This document shows positions 7,733 through 16,135 of a stretch of DNA of 64,000 nucleotides, in pieces (positions within the stretch are counted from its first letter, which is position 1; every line of letters starts with the position of its first letter). A program made the position numbers and the translations under genes. The stretch comes from Lysinibacillus sp. B2A1 (GTDB taxonomy: Bacteria; Bacillota; Bacilli; Bacillales_A; Planococcaceae): the NCBI GenBank assembly GCA_002973635.1, contig CP027224.1:2862501-2926500 (forward strand), given 5' to 3'. A model generated the notes under the pieces. It was not told the origin of the DNA, did no database searches, and saw nothing but the letters and a program-made list of their open reading frames with translations.

Positions 7733-9100
7733 ATGAAAAAAGTTTTAATTGCAAACCGCGGCGAAATCGCTGTGCGTATCATTCGTGCTTGTAAAGAGTT
7801 AGGCATTCAATCTATTGCCGTATACTCTGAAGCAGACGCAGACGCATTACATGTGAAATTAGCAGACGAAGCATATTGCATCGGGCCAAAGCTATCCAAA
7901 GATTCTTATCTTAGCTTCCCGGCTTTACTGAGCGTAGCAGAGAAAACGGGTGCTGATGGTATTCACCCAGGTTACGGCTTTGTATCTGAAAACGCTGATT
8001 TTGCTGAAGCTTGTGAAAATGCTGGCATTAAATTTATTGGTCCTTCATCTGATTCCATTAAAATTATGGGTATTAAAGACGTTGCCCGTACTACAATGGA
8101 AGCAGCAGGTGTTCCGCTTGTTCCAGGTACTGGTATTGTTCCAGACATCGAAACAGGTAAAGAATGGGCTGCAAAAATCGGTTACCCAGTGATCATCAAA
8201 GCAACTGCTGGTGGTGGCGGTAAAGGGATTCGTGTAGCTCGTACAGAAGAAGATCTTGTAAAAGGTATCGAAATTACACAAAAAGAGGCTGCTGCAGCAT
8301 TCGGTAATCCTGGCGTATACTTAGAGAAATTCATCGAGTACTTCCGTCACTGTGAAATCCAAGTATTAGCAGATGGTCATGGTAATGTCGTACATTTAGG
8401 TGAACGTGACTGTACAGTTCAACGTCGTATGCAGAAATTAGTAGAGGAAGCTCCATCTCCAGCTCTATCTTCTGAACGTCGTGCTGAAATGGGAGCGGCT
8501 GCTGTTAAAGCGGCACAAGCTTGTAACTATGAAGGCGCTGGAACAATCGAATTTATTTATGACTATCAAGAAGATAAATTCTACTTCATGGAAATGAATA
8601 CTCGTATCCAAGTTGAACACCCAGTAACAGAAATGATTTCTGGTGTAGATCTTGTACAACAACAATTAAAAATTGCATCTGGTGAAAAACTTCCTTTCAC
8701 GCAAGATGATATAAAATTAAATGGTTGGGCAATTGAATGCCGAATTAATGCAGAGAATGCATATAAAAACTTCATGCCTTCAGCTGGTACTGTCGATACG
8801 TATGTAACGCCAGGCGGCTATGGTGTACGTATTGATTCTGCAGTTTATGCTGGCTATACAATCCCACCATATTACGATTCAATGGTGGCAAAACTAATTG
8901 TTCATGCAGACACACGTGAAGAAGCGATTGCGAAAATGAACCGCGCGCTAAGTGAATTTGAAGTATCTGGCCCTGGTATCAATACAACAATTCCATTCCA
9001 CCAAGCACTAATGAACAATGACGTTTTCAAATCAGCACAATTCAATACGAAGTTCCTTGAAGAGAATGATGTATTGGGTGTAGCTGAAAAAGCGAAGTAA
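7733..9100 (+). CDS. accC: Acetyl-CoA carboxylase, biotin carboxylase subunit
   Basis: A 455-residue biotin carboxylase: N-terminal KVLIANRGEIAVRIIRACKE, ATP-grasp glycine loop KATAGGGGKGIRVA, catalytic segments CTVQRRMQKLVEEAPS and FMEMNTRIQVEHPVTEM. ATG at 7733 has AAGGAG 8 bases upstream and was preferred to GTG at 7724. The last 54 bases (codons for TKFLEENDVLGVAEKAK) and the terminator recur in diverged form at 16063-16160, showing that a mobile element integrated here and brought this 3' end with it. The reading frame is intact, so the enzyme should be functional. Confidence 0.97.
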   Translation: MKKVLIANRGEIAVRIIRACKELGIQSIAVYSEADADALHVKLADEAYCIGPKLSKDSYLSFPALLSVAEKTGADGIHPGYGFVSENADFAEACENAGIKFIGPSSDSIKIMGIKDVARTTMEAAGVPLVPGTGIVPDIETGKEWAAKIGYPVIIKATAGGGGKGIRVARTEEDLVKGIEITQKEAAAAFGNPGVYLEKFIEYFRHCEIQVLADGHGNVVHLGERDCTVQRRMQKLVEEAPSPALSSERRAEMGAAAVKAAQACNYEGAGTIEFIYDYQEDKFYFMEMNTRIQVEHPVTEMISGVDLVQQQLKIASGEKLPFTQDDIKLNGWAIECRINAENAYKNFMPSAGTVDTYVTPGGYGVRIDSAVYAGYTIPPYYDSMVAKLIVHADTREEAIAKMNRALSEFEVSGPGINTTIPFHQALMNNDVFKSAQFNTKFLEENDVLGVAEKAK

Positions 9101-9105
9101 GCATT
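9047..9105 (+). repeat. accC 3'-end repeat, left copy (attL-like)
   Basis: These 59 bases cover the last accC codons, the stop and GCATT. They align without gaps to 16063-16121, about 86 percent identical, sharing the run GATGTATTGGGTG. A terminator and TTTTTTATGTYYAAAAA follow both copies. The arrangement is that of a left attachment site. Confidence 0.75.
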
Positions 9106-9152
9106 AGGGAAAAAACTTGGAATAAAACAAATAGGAATATCCGAAATTTTTT

Positions 9153-9189
9153 ACCTCTAACTAAATTTATTTAGATTGGAGGTTTTTTT
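9153..9189 (+). terminator. Terminator of accBC
   Basis: The outer stem ACCTCTAA / TTGGAGGT encloses the inner stem CTAAAT / ATTTAG and is followed by T7. The integrase-like ATG at 9190 begins immediately after the T-tract. Confidence 0.85.
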
Positions 9190-9542
9190 ATGTCCAAAAA
9201 TAAGCAAAGAACAGGGATATTTGTTTGGCTAAGAATGAGCATGACGAGCCATTTATTATAGCGCCATCCATTGTGGTAGATGTTAATTCTGTTCGATTAA
9301 AAGGCAATCGCATTAGCGCTTATTCAGCTTTAATGATTGTCAAAGAGCAAATGCGATTGTGGGGTATTCGGAAGCGGACAATTAGCGAATATGATTATAT
9401 TTTTACTCGCATGTTGAAAAATATGAATATTGAATATGTAGACGAAATCTCTTTGGAAACATTATTTGGCTTTATTACTTCATTAGGGAACGTCAAAGAT
9501 ATTACAAAGCAAAGAAAACTACGTATTGTGTTGAAGGGTTAG
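9190..9542 (+). pseudogene. Tyrosine recombinase (integrase) remnant, N-terminal part
   Basis: Reading from ATG 9190 gives MSKNKQRTGIFV; one base must be added near 9223 to continue as AKNEHDEPFIIAPSIVVDVN and then the core-binding domain (MIVKEQMRLWGIRKRTISEY, YIFTRMLKNMNIEYVDEISL, FITSLGNVKDITKQRKLR). This is the N-terminal half of a phage-type integrase. It stops after GNVKDITKQRKLRIVLKG, and no R-HxxR-Y catalytic domain follows. The start lies directly on the terminator T-tract of accC with no ribosome site of its own. It probably once mobilised the island and is now inactive. Confidence 0.75.
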
Positions 9543-9656
9543 ATAGATTAGTTAGCTTATTGTTGTTATCACTAATGTTTGTTCTAATTGCTATTAAAAA
9601 ACCTTTATAGTAAAATTATGGATGAAAAATCAAGCTTTTTAGAAGGGGTGGTAGTA

Positions 9657-10040
9657 ATGGTAGTAGTAAGTGAAGTACCAAATGTCAATTCTGAATATGC
9701 GAAATCTGTAATAAAAGCTATGTATTTAGTTAGTGGCGGGCTAATCTTTGAAACTATAGAACAAGCAATGGATGCTTACAAAAGGGTTTCTAAAGAATTT
9801 TCTGTTGAAGAAATAGATGCTCTAGGGCGACTTTATAATCAGGAGGACCCGATAACTTTTGCTGGAATCATTAGTTCGAATTATAGAATAGTTCAACTCG
9901 CATTTTTAGAGAAAATGGGAGAAATAAGAGACGATTTAGAACCGTTAAGTGACCAAGAAATAAAAGATTTTATTGTGGAAAAGATTTTAGATGAAAAATA
10001 CAGAAAACGTGCGGAAAAGCTTTTTTTCATACAACGATAG
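9657..10040 (+). CDS. Hypothetical protein, 127 residues
   Basis: An acidic, helical, soluble-looking protein starting MVVVSEVPNVNSEYAKSVIK and ending in a charged EKILDEKYRKRAEKLFFIQR tail. ATG 9657 follows AAGGGG by 8 bases; an in-frame ATG at 9618 lacks a ribosome site. I do not recognise the family. No signal peptide, membrane segment or catalytic motif is visible. It lies just inside the left end of the accC island, behind the integrase remnant, so it may be an island regulator or passenger. Confidence 0.55.
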   Translation: MVVVSEVPNVNSEYAKSVIKAMYLVSGGLIFETIEQAMDAYKRVSKEFSVEEIDALGRLYNQEDPITFAGIISSNYRIVQLAFLEKMGEIRDDLEPLSDQEIKDFIVEKILDEKYRKRAEKLFFIQR

Positions 10041-10108
10041 AAATATTAACTGAAGATTTAAAAGCATACTTGTATAAGTGTGCTTTTTTGTCTTAGTCCA
10101 AAGCTCAG

Positions 10109-10625
10109 AAAAAATCATATAAACCGAATAGATGTAGTTGATAGGGTGGGTAGATTGCTATTATTGCTTTACACTGAGCTTGCTACAACAAAGCAGGTAG
10201 CTGAGTTTTATGGTATTAGTCAAGAAGTTATTCGTGATAACATTCGAAGATATAAAGAGGAACTTGAGGCTAATTGGCTTGTATTTATGCCATATCGAGA
10301 AGTTATTGCAGTAATCGGTGATATAGGTACATAATTAAGAAGTGAGATTATCTCACTTCTTGGAATCAACAAACGTGGAAACAATGTATTCTCAAAAAGA
10401 GCAATATTGAATATAGGTATGTTACTTCGAGATTCGAGAGAAATTTCAAAAGGGGTCAATCTGACACCTTTTAGAACTACACCAGAGAAATAGGGACTTC
10501 TAATCAGTTCAAATTGAACGGTTTAGAAGCAACATCTAAATCGCAATTGTAAGGAGCTTGAAGCAAACGGTGTGAAAGTAATGAAATTCGCTGAGTTTGT
10601 TGAAGTTTTTAATGAGGAGGAGTGA
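10109..10625 (+). pseudogene. Broken phage-type helix-turn-helix regulator
   Basis: Three pieces in different frames read as one decayed gene: RIDVVDRVGRLLLLL with ELATTKQVAEFYGISQEVIR (a DNA-binding-like helix pair), then RAILNIGMLLRDSREISK near 10393-10460, then RNCKELEANGVKVMKFAEFV at 10540-10625. The order resembles antirepressor-like regulators of Firmicute prophages in which an HTH is followed by a KRAxLRxGMLLRDS motif. Several frameshifts and stops separate the parts. The inverted repeat 10337-10361 lies inside the gap. Confidence 0.5.
10337..10361. repeat. Perfect 11-bp inverted repeat
   Basis: AAGAAGTGAGA and TCTCACTTCTT surround a 3-base loop. No T-tract follows, so it is not a standard terminator. 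It lies between two parts of a broken regulator gene. Confidence 0.6.
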
Positions 10626-10630
10626 TTTGT

Positions 10631-10840
10631 ATGTCAAAAAACTGGAATTTACCCCCGATGAAATTTAAGTTGGGTGATAAGGTTCGATTCACATTCAATG
10701 ACAATGAACTGATTGGAGTAGTTAAAATAGCAGACTTTGGCGGTTCGATTGAAAATGATTACCATTCGTATGATATTTTTGCTGAAGGTTGTTTGTATAA
10801 GCATATACCTGAAAAGGTTTGTAGGACTGCTTACTTCTGA
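10631..10840 (+). CDS. Small hypothetical protein, 69 residues
   Basis: An intact frame from ATG 10631, preceded by GAGGAGG about 11 bases upstream (that site overlaps the end of the broken upstream gene). The product, with KFKLGDKVRFTFNDNELIGV and the sequence continuing to YHSYDIFAEGCLYKHIPE, looks like a compact SH3-like beta protein. I know no function. It is one of the few intact genes in the accC island and could be a passenger. Confidence 0.6.
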   Translation: MSKNWNLPPMKFKLGDKVRFTFNDNELIGVVKIADFGGSIENDYHSYDIFAEGCLYKHIPEKVCRTAYF

Positions 10841-10841
10841 G

Positions 10842-10881
10842 GGCTGTAGGAGCAATTAAGGGAAGTGTAACGAAAGGACTT
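10842..10881. repeat. Island 3' module, copy A
   Basis: A 40-base unit ending GAAAGGACTT that aligns with copies at 13271, 13676 and (3' half only) 14534. The downstream AGGACTTG / CAAGTCCT pair (10876-10883 and 10908-10915) forms a hairpin that can terminate the minus-strand pseudogene to its right. Confidence 0.6.
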
Positions 10882-10957
10882 GTGTGTATGAAAATTAATC
10901 CTAAACGCAAGTCCTATTCTATTCAACCAAGCGCCTGATTGCGGAAAAACATCTTTA

Positions 10958-11299
10958 TTATTTATAATCTGATTCTAGGTTCTCCTGTGCATTTTTAATA
11001 AATTCAAATTGGGTTTTCTGAATACTGATACACATTCAGTTTGTAGTGTTCTAAATCTTCCTCGGATAAGTTGTTTTCTAAATAACTTTTCACATCTGTT
11101 ATGTCTTTTTTATCGTAAACTGATACATCAAGATTAGGGTCAGTATCGCCTATCATGGTACTTTGAACGTTATGTTTAACCCATAAGGATTCCATCACTG
11201 CTTCTGTACTAACGGTTCTTTTTGCGTAAATACAAATAGTGCAATCCCTATAACAGCACCTGCTAAAACAATTATTCCAAACTTGCTTTTTACACCCAT
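10958..11299 (-). pseudogene. Frameshifted small membrane-anchored protein
   Basis: On the reverse strand, ATG 11299 follows GGAGGG and reads MGVKSKFGIIVLAGAVIGIA, a signal anchor, to a stop near 11198. Adding or removing a base there joins TEAVMESLWVKHNVQSTMIG and the following acidic domain (DKKDITDVKSYLENNLSEED). A second shift near 11010 would add QKTQFEFIKNAQENLESDYK to a stop at 10958. So this is one gene of about 110 codons with two frameshifts. Family and function unknown. Confidence 0.6.
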
Positions 11300-11613
11300 T
11301 TTATACCCTCCATTGCTTGTTTACTTGTTATGAGAGTCATCTCATAACATTGTTCGGTAAATCAAAAAGATAGGGACCTTTTTTAGGAAGCTTACCTATT
11401 TCACAAAAAAGTAAAAATCCAACAATCACTATCTACAACCTTTTCACCGAATTAAAATTAAACAATATATGTTAGGGCTATCATTTATCACTCAATCCTG
11501 TTAAATGATAGAAACATTGACTATTACCCCTATCTCAAATATTGGGTTTATGATAACATATATATGGAATCTTTTAACTTTAGAAAATATGAAAGGAAGT
11601 GTAATAATCAGAT
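11300..11613. other. Intergenic region upstream of the SLH hydrolase gene
   Basis: The 314 bases contain a 10-bp stem CTATCATTTA / TAAATGATAG (11478-11487 and 11502-11511) without a T-tract, which may be a regulatory or mRNA structure. TTGACT at 11516 and TATGAT near 11550 look promoter-like, but the spacing (about 26) is too long to call a promoter. Confidence 0.4.
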
Positions 11614-13125
11614 ATGAAAAAGATATTGAAACCATTGATTAGTGTTATTGCCATTGGTGCCATCTCTCTATCTATAAATATAGATAAAAATGTATTAGCT
11701 AATAATATTGAAAATACATGTGAGTATGATTCGGCATCGAAAAAAAACCCTGATTATTCCACAATGAACTGTTTGTTAACCGAAACAGCACTGAGTTATG
11801 ATGTTCCTCCTGAAATTGTGAAGGCAATAGCAGAAGGTGAAAGTGGAAATTGGCGTCATTTCGGTAGTAATGGTGAAGCGATTGTGACAGCTGATAATGG
11901 AATTGGCATTATGCAAATTACAAATCAAGCTGGCTACAATCAAGATAGACTAAAAAGCGATATTGTCTATAATATTCAAGCTGGTGTAAAGACTCTAGAT
12001 AATATGTTTAAGCGGAAGGATTTACCTAGCATCAACGATGGGGAGAGAGATGTACTGGAACATTGGTACTTCGCTATCATGGCTTATAACGGTACTAAGC
12101 CAGTAAATAGTCCAATTGTCCAAGCAACTGGTGAAAGAAATGCAAATGCCTATCAAGAAAGAATTCTCCGAATTATTGAGAAATTGGAATTAATAGACTT
12201 AGCAGAGCTGCCTTTTACACGCGAAAATTTTCAATATGACTCTAACAGCAGGGAAAATATTAAATTTTCAGCGATGAACTATGATTTTGATTTACCATTA
12301 ACAAAATCAAAGTATTTTTTTAAAACAAATCAAAAAGTTAGTGCAACAACAACTAATGTAACAGTTAGGACAAGACCTACTAAGGATAGTCCTTCTATGG
12401 GTACTTTACGTGAAGGCGAAATTGTTACCATTACGGGTCCTTTTGAATATGAAGAAGTATCGACGAAGAAAAACCATTTTGTTTGGTATCCTGTGAAAAG
12501 AAATGACGGGACAAAGGGGTATGTAGCATCAAGTTTTTTAAACTACTCAGCTTCAACACCAACGCCTCCAGTAACACCGCCCACAACGGGAAACGTTGAT
12601 GTATCAAAGTTTGCTGATTACGATGCAAACCAATACTGGGCTGAGGATTTTAAGTGGGCTGTCAACATCGGTATCATCAGTGGAGACCCAAACGTGAAAA
12701 ACCCATCAACAGGTAAGTACGAAAACTTACTTAAACCGTACACTAACTTAACGGAAAACCAAATGTTATCTATCCTATTTCGTTACTTCAAACCATCAGA
12801 ACTAGCTTCAACGATAGCTAAAACTTCATGGTATGGAGACGTAAACTACCAACTGGCTACAAAATACTCTCTACCAGTCCTAGGTGCAAACACAGCATCC
12901 AAACAAGCCATTGCAGGGAAGGATATCACACGGGGTAACTTCGCTCGTATCTTAGCTACAATGCATTATGGTAAGACTGTATCTCAGTCAGAAGCTATTA
13001 AATTCCTTCGTGATAATGGTTTAACAACTACTAAAACAAATGAAGAGTTTAAACCAAATGATTCTCTAGCAAGAGCGCACACAGTGGCATTCTTCCACCG
13101 TTACGAACAAATATTCAATAACTAA
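11614..13125 (+). CDS. Secreted lysozyme-like (SLT) hydrolase with SH3b and S-layer-homology domains
   Basis: A 503-residue exported protein. Signal peptide about 1-29 (KKILKPLISVIAIGAISLSI). A lytic-transglycosylase/lysozyme-like domain covers about 40-175, with the candidate catalytic Glu in AIAEGESGNWRHFG and the GIGIMQITNQAGYN and IMAYNG motifs. A bacterial SH3 domain at about 245-310 (TNVTVRTRPTKDSPSMGTLR) follows, then a Thr/Pro linker and S-layer-homology repeats (about 335-500) that would bind pyruvylated wall polymer. It should cleave peptidoglycan at the cell surface. The AAGGAAG ribosome site is unusually far (about 16 bases) from the ATG. It is the only sizeable intact gene in the accC island, probably cargo. 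Confidence 0.85.
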   Translation: MKKILKPLISVIAIGAISLSINIDKNVLANNIENTCEYDSASKKNPDYSTMNCLLTETALSYDVPPEIVKAIAEGESGNWRHFGSNGEAIVTADNGIGIMQITNQAGYNQDRLKSDIVYNIQAGVKTLDNMFKRKDLPSINDGERDVLEHWYFAIMAYNGTKPVNSPIVQATGERNANAYQERILRIIEKLELIDLAELPFTRENFQYDSNSRENIKFSAMNYDFDLPLTKSKYFFKTNQKVSATTTNVTVRTRPTKDSPSMGTLREGEIVTITGPFEYEEVSTKKNHFVWYPVKRNDGTKGYVASSFLNYSASTPTPPVTPPTTGNVDVSKFADYDANQYWAEDFKWAVNIGIISGDPNVKNPSTGKYENLLKPYTNLTENQMLSILFRYFKPSELASTIAKTSWYGDVNYQLATKYSLPVLGANTASKQAIAGKDITRGNFARILATMHYGKTVSQSEAIKFLRDNGLTTTKTNEEFKPNDSLARAHTVAFFHRYEQIFNN

Positions 13126-13141
13126 ATTGCTACATACAAGT

Positions 13142-13176
13142 GAAAAGGTGACTATAAAAGTCATCTTTTCTTTTTT
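13142..13176 (+). terminator. Terminator after the SLH hydrolase
   Basis: The stem GAAAAGGTGAC / GTCATCTTTTC (one G-U pair) is followed by T6 after a C. Confidence 0.85.
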
Positions 13177-13270
13177 ATGTTAAAAAAATCCTTTCTTGAC
13201 ACTCCTCGAACCTTTCATAACTAAATTCATTGACACAGATTGCTTGATGGGAGCTACAAAGTCTTGTGTT

Positions 13271-13310
13271 AAGCTACAGGAGAGGTTGAGGAAGCATAAC
13301 AAAAGGACTT
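13271..13310. repeat. Island 3' module, copy B
   Basis: A 40-base unit starting AAGCTACAGGAGAGGTTG and ending AAAAGGACTT. It is about 80 percent identical to copy C at 13676. No gene follows it, so it appears to be an orphan terminator left by a deletion. Confidence 0.6.
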
Positions 13311-13675
13311 GCATATATGAGGAATAATCATAAACACAATAACTGAATCAATCTGTTGTTTGGTATAGTGTAACATATTTATGAAAATATGGGTGTAGAT
13401 GCTTGTAGCACTAACAAGAAAGATTAGCTGTTACAGCAGGCGATACGACAGCGTCTAAAACGCTACTAAACTAATCAATCGCTTATACATGATGAATCAA
13501 CATCAAAAACCTGTATTAATTGCACCAATGGACAAATAGATGAAAGAGCGGCGATACACAGACCAAATTGTTTCATTGATTAAAGCGAGTGATTACAGAT
13601 AGATATTTACATAGAGAAAAGTAGGTGCTAACGATAGCTCTCATAAAATAAAAGTGGTATCACAACTTATGAGTA

Positions 13676-13715
13676 AAGCTACAAGAGAGGTTGTGAAGAT
13701 ATAAACAAAGGGCTT
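13676..13715. repeat. Island 3' module, copy C
   Basis: A 40-base unit starting AAGCTACAAGAGAGGTTG. The following AGGGCTTA ... TAGCCCTT pairing (to about 13740) gives a hairpin suited to terminate the minus-strand gene at 13776-14039. Confidence 0.6.
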
Positions 13716-13775
13716 AGGGAATTTTACGCACTAGCCCTTAGATTGATATGTGATGGGATGGGGTATTGTTTGGAT

Positions 13776-14039
13776 TTATTCTTTATCCTCATATATTCTT
13801 CTACCAAAACCCCAACCTACAATCACTCCTGCAAATGCACCTATTACACTATATCGAATGATAGAAACAATATAATCATACACAGGTACATACACTGTTG
13901 AATAACCACCATCAAAATCGTAAGTTTCCTTGTAGTCCACAAGTAAGATAGATAAAGCTAATGAAATAAAAAACCCATAAATTGCCCATTTTTGAATACT
14001 TTTTTCCAGAATACTCACCTCTAAATTTTTTCCAATCAT
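13776..14039 (-). CDS. Small membrane protein of unknown function
   Basis: An up to 87-residue protein with two membrane segments (about 20-36 and 62-78) separated by a Tyr/Asp-rich loop (YKETYDFDGGYSTVYVPVYD) and ending in GRRIYEDKE. The ATG at 14039 has no clear ribosome site, while AGAGGTGAG lies inside the frame, so the true start may be an internal GTG at about 14018. Family unknown. It belongs to a group of small minus-strand genes in the island that share 3' and 5' flanking sequences. Confidence 0.6.
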   Translation of the reverse strand: MIGKNLEVSILEKSIQKWAIYGFFISLALSILLVDYKETYDFDGGYSTVYVPVYDYIVSIIRYSVIGAFAGVIVGWGFGRRIYEDKE

Positions 14040-14089
14040 ACTAAATGAAAATTATATCTCTAAAGAAATCATAACATAGGCAAGTGTTG

Positions 14090-14109
14090 GTTGGTATATA
14101 AATGGTAAT
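14090..14109. repeat. Island 5' boundary repeat, copy 1
   Basis: GTTGGTATATAAATGGTAAT lies just upstream of the minus-strand gene ending at 14039. It matches 14939-14958 at 19 of 20 bases. Confidence 0.65.
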
Positions 14110-14533
14110 ATTGCAACAAATGCGATTAACAATTACTCCTAATTTAGTAAGATAAGAGCGATTTTTTTAGAAATCTATTCAGTAATAAGGAGCAACAATT
14201 CATAGGGAAATTGCTATACAATACTCAAATTAAATGACAAGCCAAGTTGGAGCGGTAAATAAGAGTAAATGTATCATCATCTAATTTGTATGATTTTGTA
14301 CAGATATTCTCATAGAGGACTAAGGTCTTAACGATAATGGATAAGTTGTGATTCATTAAACAATTATTAAGGAAGTACCAAGTTGTTGATGCCTGTTCTG
14401 TAAACAGTGCTCAATGCAATCGAGTAACCAACTATTCAGCTTTGAGTTAATTACATGAGTAACTAGCAAGATCCTAGAACCATTTAACGAGTCTGTGAGG
14501 ATAGTAGAGAATAGGTAGAATGAATGTAAAGGA

Positions 14534-14573
14534 GTATTCTCGTGAAAGTATAAGAACATAAACAAAAGGACTT
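14534..14573. repeat. Island 3' module, copy D
   Basis: The 3' half (AACATAAACAAAAGGACTT) matches copies B and C. Together with GCACAAGCCCT at 14586-14596 it forms a hairpin for termination of the minus-strand gene 14656-14853. Confidence 0.55.
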
Positions 14574-14655
14574 GTGTGTGTTTATGCACAAGCCCTAAAA
14601 TGATGTGTGTTGCCTATGGTATTGATTGTAGAAAAGGAATGATTGCCCCAAATGA

Positions 14656-14853
14656 TTATTCATTCAGCTCTTTTTTCTGTTTTGTATCAATTATTTTAAA
14701 TAAAAAGAACAGTAGACTACAAGAAAAAACTATCGACATTACACCTTTAACCGAACGCATTACAACGGTATCAGTAGGGAAACCATATAAAATATGTCCC
14801 AAACAATATATCCACGCTACAACTATGAATAATTTAAATAGTATATTCTTCAT
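14656..14853 (-). CDS. Small membrane protein of unknown function
   Basis: A 65-residue protein with two membrane helices (about 5-22 and 34-52) and a Lys/Glu-rich C-terminal tail. ATG 14853 follows AAGGGAG by 8 bases, which makes this a credible gene. I do not recognise it. Like the gene at 13776-14039, it has the shared boundary repeat upstream and module D downstream. Confidence 0.65.
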   Translation of the reverse strand: MKNILFKLFIVVAWIYCLGHILYGFPTDTVVMRSVKGVMSIVFSCSLLFFLFKIIDTKQKKELNE

Positions 14854-14938
14854 GAAGTATTCTCCCTTAAAAGAACGGCCTTTTTCCTTACTAGCTGAAA
14901 ATGCTATCTACAGAGAATTATAGCATAATAAATCCTGA

Positions 14939-14958
14939 GTTGGTATAAAAATGGTAAT
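14939..14958. repeat. Island 5' boundary repeat, copy 2
   Basis: GTTGGTATAAAAATGGTAAT, 19 of 20 bases identical to 14090-14109, again just upstream of a small minus-strand membrane-protein gene. Confidence 0.65.
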
Positions 14959-15056
14959 TATTATTCACTATTACAGTAGGTAATAATAGCCCCATTATTT
15001 AGTGTTTTTTCTTCAGTAGAATCTATAGTGGCATCTCCAAGTACACTCAATATCAG

Positions 15057-15195
15057 TTAGAAATTGTTCCCGTTCTGTAAGAGCATTTCATTTAAACTTC
15101 CATATTGTTTTTTGGAAAGTAACACGTAGTACCCTTCGAGAAACTGAGTATCTCCTCCCATAGCTGCGAATTCCCTTGACAATGCTAATCCTGAG
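15057..15195 (-). pseudogene. Decayed coding fragment
   Basis: The reverse strand reads SGLALSREFAAMGGDTQFLE, then GYYVLLSKKQYGSLNEMLLQ and a stop at 15057. The composition is protein-like, but there is no start codon with a ribosome site and the upstream part is lost. Source family unknown. Confidence 0.4.
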
Positions 15196-15398
15196 CTAAA
15201 ACAGTGAAGCTAATTGCTTGGAATTCCAACTCTGAGTACTTTTTTAAACTATATATTTACTTCCTCTTGTCCCCATAGAAAACCATCTTCACGTTGATTC
15301 AATCAAGTATATTAAACGTCTTTCAACAGTGAGCACTAAAAATAATTCACTTTTAATATTGAAAACTTGTCTTTTAGCAGATTTGAAAACTAAAAAAT

Positions 15399-15437
15399 TC
15401 GATTTGCATCAATTTTTTTGTGGCAAATCGACTTTTT
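15399..15437 (+). terminator. Terminator-like hairpin
   Basis: The stem TCGATTTGC / GCAAATCGA has a 15-base loop and is followed by CTTTTTT. No intact plus-strand gene precedes it, so it may be a leftover of a deleted gene. Confidence 0.5.
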
Positions 15438-15615
15438 TCAATGATAGGTTTTATTTGGTATAATAAGATAAATTCAGAAAGTTTAACTATATTGTTGGAG
15501 ATCAATTATGAAACAGATTTCTTATGAGATTTCGAAATAAATGATTCCATGTTTTAGGAAGTGTTTTCATTATCAAGATTTTGGCTTACGTTAGAAAGAG
15601 AAAGGGAGGATATTC

Positions 15616-15882
15616 ATGCTATTACTCTGGAGTGTTTCCTTTGTTATCGTAATTTTTGCCTTCATTTTAGCAGTAGTTAAGCTTTCGTGGATTTACATGT
15701 TTATAAGTACAATTGCGTCTATACTAGTTGCATCTTATTATTTTTTGGGAGCAAACAATGCTTGGAAGTATATCGGTTTGATTCCTATTTTCTTATTAAT
15801 GTTGACAGTAGCTTTTTGGTATTTAGAAAAAAGGAAAATAGAGATTAATTGCCGATTTCATAAAGATTTAGATTACAAGTAG
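15616..15882 (+). CDS. Small membrane protein of unknown function
   Basis: An 88-residue protein with three membrane helices (about 4-24, 27-45 and 51-68) and a basic hydrophilic tail. ATG 15616 is preceded by AAAGGGAGG at good spacing. No family recognised. It is the last intact gene before the right accC repeat. A partial relation to small accessory membrane proteins of Bacillus is possible but not provable here. Confidence 0.65.
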   Translation: MLLLWSVSFVIVIFAFILAVVKLSWIYMFISTIASILVASYYFLGANNAWKYIGLIPIFLLMLTVAFWYLEKRKIEINCRFHKDLDYK

Positions 15883-16062
15883 TGAAAAAAATATAACCTA
15901 AACATAGGAAGGAAGCATGTCGCATTCCATTTTATTATGAGAATTTTTTCGATTTCTTTTGCAACTGTCAACTACTTGAAAAGAAACGGAACGAAGTATA
16001 CAATAGCGTTCTGAGGTTGTTCGATTCTTATGGGATGGTTGATGCTTGAAGTAGTATATATT
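15883..16062. other. Non-coding right end of the island
   Basis: Nothing recognisable was seen between the small membrane-protein gene and the right accC repeat. Confidence 0.4.
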
Positions 16063-16121
16063 ACGAATTTCCTTGAAAAGAACGATGTATTGGGTGGATT
16101 AGAAAAAGAGAAGTAAGCATT
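16063..16121 (+). repeat. accC 3'-end repeat, right copy (displaced accC tail)
   Basis: This encodes TNFLEKNDVLGGLEKEK and a stop, a diverged version of the accC C-terminus (TKFLEENDVLGVAEKAK), then GCATT and a terminator (CTCCTA / TAGGAG at 16136-16159, T6). It is most simply the original accC tail displaced by integration. Confidence 0.75.
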
Positions 16122-16135
16122 CACAAATTCAAAAC

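Larger units (their letters stand above)
13177..13775. other. Non-coding island stretch with two 3' modules
   Basis: About 600 bases without a credible gene. It holds copies B and C of the 40-base module and short decayed frames (for example MNQHQKPVLIAPMDK at about 13485) that I cannot assign. It looks like the scar of deleted small genes. Confidence 0.5.
14040..14655. other. Non-coding stretch between two small island genes
   Basis: No convincing gene in 616 bases. It contains the boundary repeat at 14090-14109 and module copy D at 14534-14573. Frames found here on either strand lack ribosome sites and protein-like composition. Confidence 0.45.
14854..15615. other. Mostly non-coding island stretch
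   Basis: About 760 bases with no intact gene. It contains boundary repeat copy 2, a decayed minus-strand coding fragment at 15057-15195 and a terminator-like hairpin at 15399-15437. The remainder shows nothing I can support. Confidence 0.5.
9106..16062. mobile_element. Decayed integrative island inserted at the accC 3' end
   Basis: About 7 kb lie between the two accC 3'-end copies, where close relatives keep accC next to yqhY. The left end has a broken tyrosine recombinase pointing inward, as in integrative elements. The rest is mostly frameshifted or very small genes, minus-strand membrane proteins with repeated 3' modules, long non-coding stretches and one intact cargo gene for a secreted wall hydrolase. 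No replication or transfer genes remain. Boundaries are set by the repeats and could shift by tens of bases. Confidence 0.7.

Noticed and set aside
14356..14589. A 77-codon minus-strand frame in the island
   Set aside because: No ribosome site, and it runs into the terminator module D; composition is not protein-like.
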